From: Thunnus maccoyii
Lineage: Eukaryota; Chordata; Actinopteri; Scombriformes; Scombridae
Direction of reading: 5' to 3'
Length of the DNA stretch: 64,000 bases
Assembly: GCF_910596095.1 (NCBI RefSeq)
Contig: NC_056537.1
Location: 2,208,574 to 2,272,573 of the forward strand
Each line of letters starts with the position of its first letter. Position 1 is the first letter of the stretch. Under the pieces are notes generated by a model that had not been told where the DNA came from, did not search any database, and saw nothing but the letters and a program-made list of their open reading frames with translations. Position numbers and translations under genes: made by a program. Below are positions 33,801 through 45,600 of the stretch, piece after piece.

Positions 33801-36800
33801 AAAAAAAAAAGGTTTGAAAGCTCAGTTGCGTCTGATATAAACCCTTAAAAACCTCCTCGTGTCCCTGCTCCGTGAGCCTTTGAACCCTCAGTCATCATCG
33901 CAGCTTGAGAGAGGTGCACTTCAAAAGGCCGACACGCTGAGAGCAGCTGGAGGGAAGCCAGAGAGGAGCTTCACTGCAGACGTTTTACTGCACAGAGTCG
34001 GTTTTACTACGGCAGAGAGGAGCAGAGAGGCCACAGCAGCAGCAGCAGAGAAACAAAGAAAATAACACGGTCCCAAACTCAAACCAAAGCTCAGCCCACG
34101 TCCTCATCTGAAGCTTTGTTCATCCTCCAACATCAACACCATTCTAGATGTAAAAGGTGTTTAAACACTTTCACACTGGAATATTAGACGGAAACCTCTC
34201 GAAATAAATAAAAGAAGAGCTGCTTTGTTTGTTGTGTTTGACTGAACAACAAGAAAAAGATGAGAAAAGAAAATGTTTTATGCTACGATGAACAAGAACA
34301 GGACGAAACAACAGAGCTGCTACCAACGAGTCTTTGCATCATCGATCAATCTGTCGAATACTTCCTCGATCAATCAATCAGCTGTTTGGTCCATAAAATG
34401 TCAGAAAATGGTGAAAAATGTCGATCACGGTTTCCCGAAGTCCAAGATGACGTCCTCAAACGTCCTCCAGCGAGACAAAAGTGAATTTCTTCACTACGTT
34501 CAAAATGATCCAGAGAGAGACTGACGGCATGTTGTGACGCATCAAAACTGGATCTAACAAAACAACCTGGTCTGATCACAGAGGGATGACGTGGATGATG
34601 CAGGTTGTTTTATTTTTAATAAATGTATATAAAGGAGTTACTGTGAACTTTTACTTCCTCTGATGACTCTCATGTTTAATATGATCTGGATTTTCTGAGC
34701 AGGAAACAATCAGCTGAGTTACAACATTAAGTCTTTTTAGAAAGATTCATTACTGATAGTGCGTCTACATTAAGCAGATCAAATTCTGAAATGACATTTG
34801 TCCACACACCTCCGTCCACATTAAAACACCAAAACAGGTAATTCTCCTCCTACTGAGCATGTGCGGGGGGACAGATGAGCAACTCAGCCACAGAAAACCA
34901 GCGAAGAAGAAACGGTGTACTGTTTAGGAGCCTTTTCTCTCCCAGTCAGTCATCGGTTGCGTGTGTCTGTTACAGCCGGATATGAGCGAGGCGGAGCGGT
35001 TTGGGACCCAGATTCAGGTTTTGTTAGTAGAGGAGGAGGAAGTGAGACCTCCAGTTTAAAAGGGTGTGAAAGGTGAAAGGTCATCACAGGCTGAAGAAGC
35101 AGAGAAAAGAAGAAAACAAACTGAAACGGTGAAACAACTCACCGGTTTTACGTTGCCGTCGGTTGAGCAGGTCGTTGATGGCAACTCGGAATCGTTTGGC
35201 TTCTTCCTCGCTAGCAAAGTTCAGACCGACCTGACAGGCCTGAGATGAAGAGGAGGAAGACCACAGATTAATAAAATGTTCTTCTTCTTTAAATAAGAAG
35301 TATTCAACAGAGAGATTATAGCAAAGCAGTAAGAACACCTTGTATAAGTACTTCTAAACCTGACATCTTATTTTGAAAATCTAAATGCTGCATCATCATC
35401 ATCATCATCAGGCACTGTCTGGGGTTATTTATACTGTTGGTTCACTTTATCGTCTCAGACGATGTCATCAAATGTCTTGTTTTGTCCACAATTTAAAGAT
35501 ATTCAGTTTACTGTCAGAGAGACTAAAGAAACCAGAAAATATTCACATTTAAACGTACAATATGTAATTTCAGCCGCTAGGGGTCTGTTAATCAAAACAA
35601 TAACAAAAGACGGAGTGTGATGACGGTGTGAAGTAGCAAGGGATCATGGGAGTTGTTGTCTTCGTTGTTAAACAACCAGCTTCTCCGGGATAGGATTACT
35701 CCGGTGTTCATCATTCGCAGAGGTCTCCTCCTCTCCAGAACAAACGTACACGCTGATTAAAATCATTAAAAATACTAATTAAAGCTGTTTCACCTAAAAA
35801 AAAAAATCAATATTTCTCCGACGATGTTTGGTGACCACCGGACTTCCTGGAGGGGCTGTTAGCCGAGCTGCTGCTAACGGTTGTCCAGTTTATTTCTCTG
35901 ATAACTTAAGATCCAGACGTCCAATGACTAAAATCCTTCTTCCGGCTAAAAGATATAGTTAAAAACCACCTAAATTTATCATGAAAATGTGGCTTAAAAC
36001 TGAATAAAAGTCATTTTATAACAGTTTGTGTGGAACAACCACAACGCCGATGTATTATCTTGTATGTGTGTAAGTTACTCTTTGGTAGACGCCATTGTAG
36101 CGGACAAACACAGCGCCGCCGTATGCATCTGGTGCGTGTTTACTCTTTGGTAGAGGAGGTATGACGTCATTGACAGGCGACCAAATGAAACGGTCCGTTA
36201 CTTTGATTAAATTACAGATTTCTCTGGGTTTGATAATGTAAGTACACAACTCAACAACATATATAACATAGGTCTAGTTGTTTTTAGACATTTTAATGTG
36301 GAATAATTACATATTATAGCTTTAAGAAGCTGGAATCAGAGAATTTGGACATTTTCTTCTTAAAAAAAAAGACTCAAAACAATTAATAGATTATCAAAAT
36401 ATCTGGCGATTAATTTAATCGTTGACAACTAACTGATTAATCGACTGATCGTTGCAGCTCTACAGTTGAGAGACGAGAGCTTCACATATGTTTTGTGGGA
36501 ATAAAATGCTGCTCGGATCTGTGTTTCTGCTTAGTTCAGCCTTGTTGCTTTGTTTTATTTCTGCTTTTCTTTTTTACTTTTAACATTTTTAAAGGACACA
36601 TCCCTGGAAGCCTGCAGCTGCTTCACATTACTGCATGTGTGTAAAGCAGGCGGAGTGTAAGAGCTCTACCGTGAATATTCGACTGTAAACACACGCGGTG
36701 ATTATCATCAGTGAGAGCTGCATACTTACATCTCCTGCAAACGAGATGAAGTAGGATCTGGAGCTGCTGATGGTGAAGTTGTGGTACAGTTCCTGTTCAA

Positions 36801-38911
36801 ACATGGTTTTCCCTTCCTGCAAAAAACATCACACAGAGAGAGAAAGATATCAGTGAATTCTCCTTGAAGTTTAGATGGAAAACACCTGTGACTCTACACT
36901 GAATATTAAATCACCTGCACTGTTCATTTAAAAAGCAGACCTGCTGCTTTCACATCGATTTCCTTCCTCTCTGTTCCTTTCAATGAAAATCAATGTTTTC
37001 TTCTTTTTAAAGCGAGAAACCACCAAAATTCACACAACTGTCCTTTTCACAACATCTTTCCAAGCGGTTGCACTTTTGATTTGATATCCTGATTAGAGAG
37101 CTCGTTATATTCGGGGCGTCGTGTGCAAAACACTCAAATACTTAATGACGGGATGCAACAAACAATTATTTCATAATTTCTCGTTTGTCTAGATATTCAG
37201 TTTACTACGATGTAAGAAAAGGAAAAGCAGTAAATTCCCACTTTTCAGAAGCTTTGTTTTACATTTTAGCTAATTAAATTTCTCTGGAGCAGCTAACAGA
37301 TTAATTGGCTAATTGTTGCGGCTCTAATTGGATGTCGAGTGTCCCTGAACGCAACAGCAAAGAAGAGTTATCAAAACACTTTCTGCTCCCATCTGCTATA
37401 TACCCGTCTACAGAAACGTACCGCTGTGACGGATTATCTGTCTGCAGCAGGTTTTCAGAGTCTACAGGTTGATTTTGATGGAAGTCGACTGAATCAAACA
37501 GACTAAATATTCTGTCAGACTGTTTATAATCCAGATGGATTTCAGAGCCTGAATGAGCGTCAGACAGTAAACAGTTTTTACAGTTGCTGGTGATTCACTT
37601 TGATCCACCGGCGGTTTGCACACACACTGATTGCACATCATCTTTATGCCACCGTATTAACTTCCACAGTGACTGTCTGCAGTGTTTGGATGCAGTCAGG
37701 CAACAGTCCACATACTGTAGAAGCAGTTTGAAAGACAAAGAGAGAAACGTGAACAGATTTAATGGAAAGGTTTGTTATTTTCACCCGAGCAGACCTCATT
37801 TAAATGGTGATTATTATATATATGATGATATTCTATCACAACCTTACTGACTGACAGACATTTGAGGAACAATCTGCAGTTTTTCATTGAGTAGATCAGT
37901 TTTAGAAAAAAAAAATCACTCTAAGCTACATACAGAAAAGTGGATTTGAGGCTGATATCAATATTGATTCATTCAAATATCCTCTGGTGTTTAGTTAAAG
38001 AGGAGATATTCAGCTCTATGTTTATATTCTGGGGCTCTACTGGAATATCTTTGTACGATTTCCAGTTAAAAACTCCTTATTTATCTTCTACTGCTCCTTT
38101 ATGCAGCCCCTCAGTTCAGCCTCTGTCTGAAACAGGAAGTTTTAGCTCCTGTCTCTTTAAGCCCCGCCTCCTGATGAGCCCACTCTGTTCTGATTGGTCA
38201 GCTTCAGGAAGCTTCCTGCAGCTCTGGAGGTTATGTAAACAAACTATAGTAACAGCCTTACAGCCTTATATTTTTACTTAATATGATGTATTTGATGGTA
38301 TTTTTCAGACACAAGAACAGTTTTTTTTATTGTCAACTTTAATATTTTGATGGTTAAAGTTTATATCCACAAACGTTTTAAATCCCCAACTAGTCTCCTG
38401 CATGTGTCCGACTGCTGTCTTAATACTCAGAACTCACTTATGTAAAGCTCTAATCTTTATTTATTTATTTATATATTTTCCTCAGCTGTCTTATTTCTTT
38501 TTTATATATATATATACATGATTCTAATTTCTTGTGGTCCTGTGCCTTTTATGTTGTTCTACGTCCTTTTTGGGATCATTTGACTGTTTTTTGTGATAAT
38601 TTTCCTGTATTTAAATATATTAGTGTTTGTATTTCAATATTTGACTGATAAAGAAAACAAAAAGATAACAGCATATAAATAACAGACAATCACAAAAAGC
38701 ATTTTATATATATATATATATATATATAAAACTTTACGGATGTTTGGTGTCTCTCACCTTGATGTCAAACACTCTGATGAAGTAGGACCTCTGTGGGTTG
38801 TCTTTGACCAGACAGGCGACTCCACAGCATCTCTTCACCCAGCTGCAGCTCCTCTCGGCCATGTAGACCTGGACCACCGCCGAACACAGAGTCTGAAGAC
38901 CAGACAGAGGA

Positions 38912-38949
<38 letters not shown>

Positions 38950-41900
38950 GCTTTAAGGCTCATCAAAATCAAGATGCTCAATTAGGAGGATTTCAGCTAC
39001 CAGGCCGTGATCTCCCCTCTTTGTGACATGTCCGGATTTTATAATCACATCTGACAGAGCAGGAAACAAGGAAGAGGAAGAGGAAATCTACACGATGCAA
39101 AACATTTAAGCAGCGATAAAGGACGGCAGATAACGACACACCTGCTGAACCGGGTGAGAAACAAGAGCAGGTCATTGGGGCAATATTGAGACCTTTTGAA
39201 AATCAGATTATGAGTCACACATGCAAATATCTACACGGCGGATTCTCAATGTGAAGAATGAAATAAAATGACGTTTGACATTATTTCAAGGATGCTAAAC
39301 GTCTGTTTTTTGAGTCATTTGTTGTCTTGATTTTGTACTGAAACACATCAGAGACACGTACGAGTGATTTAAGAACATTTGTGACGTTTATCAGTTGTAT
39401 TTAAGTGGTGCAAATGAAATTTACGAGCCATCCAGAGCCATTGAACGCATCCTCAACTGTCTGTCTGCATCAGTGAGAGCAGAGAAACATAATCTGCATT
39501 GATTTGGAGTTTAAATATGAGGCTGAAATGAACTAAAATCTAATCTGTAACTAAAACAAACTTAAAGCAAAATTAATATTCTGTTCACTGCATCATCATC
39601 ATCATCGTCATCATCGTCATGGCCGCCAGTTTACTGAGAGGATTTTATGATTTTTATTGGCATATTCTGGCGCAGCAGCGGCGTCGACACGTCAGCGGCA
39701 GTAAACAGCTGGTTCAGGGTGTTTCTGCAGCTTTCTGTCCAGCGTCGTGTTGTGTTGCAGCTGACAGAGTAACATCACCTACTGCAGGCTGTAATGGATT
39801 GAGGTCATGTGACTGACGGTCAAAGAAAACCATTACTGGGCTCTAAAAAAAAAAAAAAAACCTCTTTTGGTCTCCGTGTCTCAATGTTGAGGATCGTTGT
39901 CTTGCTGTAAAATGTTCATTTATCTGACAGTGTTTAAGCTTCATTTCTGCAGGACAGGAAGCAAAGTGCAGCTGCTGTTTTGTGTACAGCTGCTGTTTTG
40001 TGGTTTTTGAGGTTTGTTCAGAGGTCGTACAGCATTAAATCCTCTGTGGCAGAGAGTAACTCCAGCCCCGCTGTGGGGAAGGAAAGAGGAAATGCCACTA
40101 GGGCCGGTTTCCTCCTCTGTGATTTATGAGAGCGGGTCAGAAGAGCAGCAGGAAACACTTTTCACCATGAAATCACTGCTCAGCATCACACAGGAAAGGT
40201 CAAAGGTCAGCCGTTTAAAAGCCTCATTTAGTAGGCTGTGTAAATTCTCACCCAGGGAAAGTCTTCAGTTATAAACATGAAGACACGCCGAGTCTCTGCG
40301 AGCACGTTAGCGTCTGATAACGGCCTGTTAACGACGTCACCGTCACATTATCACTTTTCAGATTGATTCCTGCCTTCCAGACAGACGCTGGTTTAACTTG
40401 TATTGAAATTATTGATCAGATTGTCCGTCTGTAGGTTGACAGAAGATGTTAGATTGATTGTTTCAAATCTATCAAACCAAATCATTTTATACTTTTAGCT
40501 TCTGCAAAGATTTTGCTGCTTTTCATTATAAACCAAATATTCTGGGTTTTGGACGGTTTGTGGGACAAAATGAGACATTTTAAGATGTCAAACCAAATAT
40601 AAACGATTAAACTAGAGCTGTAAAGATTAGTCCATCGCCACAAAATTGATCTAATGATTGATTAATCGTTTTAAGTCATTTTGTTAAGAAAGAGATCTCC
40701 AAAATCGCTGATTCCCACTCATCAAATGTGAATATTTTCTGGTTTCTTTAATCCTCTGAGACAGTAAACTGAAGATCTTTGAGTTGTGGACAAAATATAA
40801 TAAATATACTAAAATAATGATCACAATAATCACAAGTTTCAGTTAATTTAAGGAAAAAAATCCATTTACAGAGACTAGAAATTGCTATAAATTGATGAGT
40901 CAACATTTAGTCACTTTTAGCCTTTTTATTGAAGTTCTCTTATCACTTCATGTGATACTGAGACTTATTTACAGGAATCATCTGACTGGTTTTGCATCAA
41001 AAAACAGTAATTCTGATGTTTGTGAGTCGACCGCTGAACAGCCGACGCTCAGCAGCAAAATGAACAAATCCACTTCCTGTTCACAACAGATGCTCGTTTG
41101 TTCTCTGGAGATGTTTTGTGACCTCGTGGTTCAGCAGCCGACGACGACGAGTCTCTCATGTCAAACTGTCCTTCAAAAAGCTCCGCCGAGGAGAAGAAGA
41201 AGATGACGGAGCGACCGCAGCACACAAGGCCCCCCGCTCAGTGGCTGTTCTGCAGCTTTCAGTCATATCACATGATCCTCATCATCGGTTTTACTGAAGA
41301 CTTAAAGCACTTTAAAGATTCACTCTCACGGCCCCGTTTTGACCCGTTTTGCCTGATTAGACCTCGTCTCAGTGCTTGATTGACAAATAAAAAAAACTTG
41401 GTATTATTTTATTTATAAAGCCGTTCTTCAGCCATCAGCAGCATATCTATGTATGTACATGAAAAGGAAAGAAAAGTGAATAGTAGTTTATCATTTGATG
41501 TATTTCTTGTATATAATCATACATGTTTCAGATAGTGTTGAAGTTCAGTTTAGTGTTAGTGTGTGTGTTCTGTGTCTATTCTAAACTTAGTTCTTTGTTG
41601 TATAAGATGAGTTGAACAGTTAGTTTATTCTGTTGTACTTTTATCTGAGCCAGTGATGAGATAAACTAGTTACGTAGATGTTTATGTGTAAATCTGATAA
41701 ACTTTTATGGGATAGTGCAGTTTGTCCTTAATTTGATACAGTAGTAATGTCATAATGTCATGATGTCATGATGTCATATATGGTGGTGAAGACAGACTCT
41801 TCCTCAGTTAGTTGAACTTTTGACTTGTGTTTCTATCTGAGGGTTGCTGACCTGTAAGGTTAGTAAACAGATGTTTTAAGTTCTATACAGTAATATTTAA

Positions 41901-42586
41901 GGGTTAAGAACCAACTTCTCAGACAAAGTAAAGATAACTATGATGCTATGATGCTTTATACTTCTGATTGTATTATTTGATCACATTATTTAAATGCTCT
42001 CTCTGTGTGTTTATTGAGTGATCAGCATTTCCTGTTACAACTGTACGTAAGGTTTTAACAGAGTGTAGTGAAAGAACTTTTATGTATGTTGCTCCTTGTA
42101 CTGGGAACCTACTATAAAATGAGTTACAGTCACTGGTTTCACTGGGCAGGTTTAAAGCTTTGCTGCATCATCATCTATCTGCCAGTGTCACTGGGGTCAC
42201 TGGGAGGTTTTTAACACCTCAAACTGTTTCTGGTTGTATTTCTATTATCTCTCATATTGTAATTTTATTCTTATTGTATTATTTTTATTGACTAACGAGA
42301 GGTTGTGACAGATCTGTCTGTATTACACCCGGCTCACACCGCCAACCTTTACCTGTGTGTGTCGGCGACACTCAACACACACACCGTTGCTACTGTCTGA
42401 CTATACATTTAATTTATATTTAGTTTAGACAGGAAAGTGTGCTCGTATGTTTTTCATGTCTGACATATTCGACAGATTACGTAATGTTGCTGGTATGATG
42501 TCAATGTGAGAACTGTTCACTTCACGCAGAGAAAATAGGCTCAACGCTGAAACTCTAGAGTCACGCCGCCGCAGCACGCCGAAATG

Positions 42587-42649
<63 letters not shown>

Positions 42650-45600
42650 CTGAGGGAAGCGGTGCGTTTCGGGCTTTAGTTGTTTTTAATGTTGTTTGTC
42701 TGAAACTTTATGTCGCTGCCTGTCTTGGTCATGACACTCCTGCTTTTTAATCTTAATGAGGTTTTCCTGGTGATTAGTGTTACATCATAATAACAATAAT
42801 AAATAAAAGAACACCTCCCTCATGCTCACATTTCTAATTATTATTGGTACATGAAGTCTCAGACCTCATGTCTCTGTCCTGTGAGGGCGTGCAGGCCTTT
42901 CAAGCTTATTCTTGACCTTGGAAACGGCGGCTGTTGACAAAAACAACGTGACCACGGCGTCCCCTCATCTCCTGGTGCGGTTGTTTTGTCAACTGCTGTT
43001 TCTAAAGGTCAAGACTTAACTTTCAAATCTCAGCACCAAGACGAGTTTTCAAAAACGTCCCGTTGAGCTGCGACGATTCATTCAATCCACAGAAAAAATA
43101 AGCAAAAATGTTTCCTGGTTTCAGCTTCTCAAATGTGATGATTTCATGCTTTATTCTCTGTGAAATATGATAATAATCTAATTTTCTTTGGGTTTTTCAC
43201 TGTTAGTTGAGCAAAACAAGACAAACGATTAAAATGATTTAAGACTCTGCAGATTAATTGATGGAGAAAATAATAAATGAATCTTTACAAGTTGATTTTT
43301 GTACAAATGAATTGAAAACAACGGCTTGTTAGACGGAAGGAGCTGATGGCAGTTTGTAGTAACAGAGTTTATTGTAATAAACTGTCAATGTTGTCTTGTA
43401 TTGATCCTTATGGGACTGACTATGAATCTTAATTAGTGTCTCCTGCTAAACACTCTAAAGAAAAGCAGGATTTTTGATCTGCAGTGAAACTAATTGTCAG
43501 AGCAGGAACATTTAAATCTGTTCATGGTTCAGAAACCAACTAACTAACTAATATCTGTCAGTCATAAATCAAAACTGTCTAATTCAGTGCTTCCCCAAAC
43601 TTCTCATGTAATCTGCCTCCAGATGAACCCCACAGAGGGGCTCCACAAAGCTGGATTAACAAATTAGACAGAGAACTTTAGGAAGATCTAATCTGATCTA
43701 ATATCTTCTGAAACTGTGGTTTTTAACCCGTCATAACGTTACTAAACGATGATATAAAACGTAAGATGAAGTTTTGATTTGCAGATTCAAACCTGCATCA
43801 TCAGATTCAGCTTTAATATTGTCACAGATATATTTGTGTAACTTTCTAATCCTGCTTTGTGAAATAAACCTCCATCTGTGTGTGTGTTTGTATTGAGGAT
43901 GAGATGAAGTCGACTGTTTATCTGAGACGAACTCTAGTGACCGAAACGACGCTGGATTAAATTACACGTCACTTTAACAGCTGCAGCTCGTCCTGAGTGT
44001 GACAGAGAACTAGTGAGATACACTTGCAGACAGAGAGTCTGTGATTTAATGCTCATTTATATTAATTTATTATAAAGTTACATTTTCAGAAGGATTGGAG
44101 GCTAAAGAGCAAAACTACAGATACGCAGCAACAATAATCATGAATGAAAACAAGAAAACTTAACGATTAGTTGATTAATTGATTAGTTGCGAACGACTAA
44201 ATTAATCTCCCACTATTTTAACAATTGATTTTTGATTTTGAGTAACGTTTTTATGAAAAAAAAAGTCAAATTCTCTGATTCCAGCTTCTTAAATGTGAAT
44301 ATTTTCTGGTTTCTTTGGTGCTTTTATGACAGTAAACTGAATATCTTTGAGTTATGAACAAAACAAACAATTTGAAGACGTCTTATTGACATTTTTCAGC
44401 ATTTCTGACATTTTATGAACCAAACAAGTAATTGATTAATTGAGAAAATAATTAGCAGATTAATTGATTATTAAAATAATCATTAGTTGCAGCCCTAATA
44501 GACACACAGTGATGCAGAAATAGTTTGATTTTAAGAGATAAGATTCAGAACAAAACACTGTAGCAGCACGATCTGCTGTTACATCATGTTTTTATGTTTA
44601 ATGCAAACTATTTTGTGATAAACGCAAAACCAAAGTTATAAAAAAGTTGTATAATTACATTTTTGTGCAAAACCCTGTTTTATGTTCTCGAAGCACTCTG
44701 CCTAAATAAATGTCAAAATTATCATTTAAATCAGAAAATTATCTGATCAAAGAATCTGACTCAGAATCAGATATTTGACATTTTTAGATTCTCTGTGCTG
44801 TGGACACATTTCATCTGAACCAGTTAAAGCTGCTGTGGTTTCACATTCAGTCCTACTGGTCAAATCTACATAATCAGTCTGCGGTGACTTTAATTGATCG
44901 TTGTGTCCGCTGAGCTCAGGTGTTTTTTTACCCAACATGCAGCTTGCTTCTTACAGTTACAGACTCTGCAGGCTCAGCTGCTGCTGCTGACATTAAAAAC
45001 CTGCTGAGCCATCCGTGTGTGTGTCGACCTTACCGCATCAAAAGTCCCACGAAACAGATCTCAAATAGATCAGATTTAACTGCAGTCTGGACATGTTGTA
45101 AGTTTATGTCCCTATCTAAGAGTTTTGTAAGGTAGTTATGTTTTAGTGCTTATTTGCATGAGGATAAAAGTCTCAATCAGTGAAACAACATCCTGGTGCT
45201 TTTCAGTCTCCAGGAACTAATTTACAGTTTAAAAGATTGAAGAGTCCTGTTTTCTGTTTAGTTGTGTTTAGTAGCTGAAGTGGCCCTGAAGTGGCCTCCG
45301 TGACAGCTGCTGAAAGCTTGAATTTGATAAATGCTGAGGACAAGAGCCTCACAGTTTCCTGTCCTATCAACATATGTCAAGGAAATACACAACCTTCCTT
45401 GATGAAGTAGAAGGAAACGCTGCACTAGGAACAGTTTTACAGATGAAACGTTTGGACATTTCTAACTGGTGGGTAAGATGGTCACAAAAAAAGGGTTATG
45501 ACAGTTTTTATACTATCTGGAAACGTGTTAAGGTTCTGAATTAGTCAGATGTTATGTTGTCCAACTACTTTAAATTCAGTGGCTTTACATAAATACATCT

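Larger units (their letters stand above)
24759..35142 (-). other. wasl intron 4
   Basis: A 10.4-kb intron, GTGAGT...GTGCAG. It contains (GA)n next to the exon 5 acceptor, family S copy 6, MITEs at 27533-28400, 29975-30280 and 30458-30984, a dispersed repeat at 31815-32050, and an inverted pair of related repeats (32545-32960 and 34750-34930). Stretches 25720-27530, 28400-29970, 30990-31815 and 32960-34335 show no gene and nothing recognised beyond A/T runs. Confidence 0.9.
35240..36729 (-). other. wasl intron 3
   Basis: A 1.49-kb phase-0 intron, GTAAGT...TCTCAG. About two thirds of it is a family T element split by a 769-bp TTAA-flanked MITE. Confidence 0.9.

Noticed and set aside
36055..36249. 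Frame shared by 36055-36249 and 50615-50851 on the - strand
   Set aside because: Lies inside two copies of a TTAA-flanked MITE; similarity follows the DNA copy, and lengths and starts differ.
39619..39816. Frame beginning [20 protein letters not shown] in wasl intron 1
   Set aside because: Antisense, 65 codons, no similarity I recognise and no promoter or splice signals; treated as chance.
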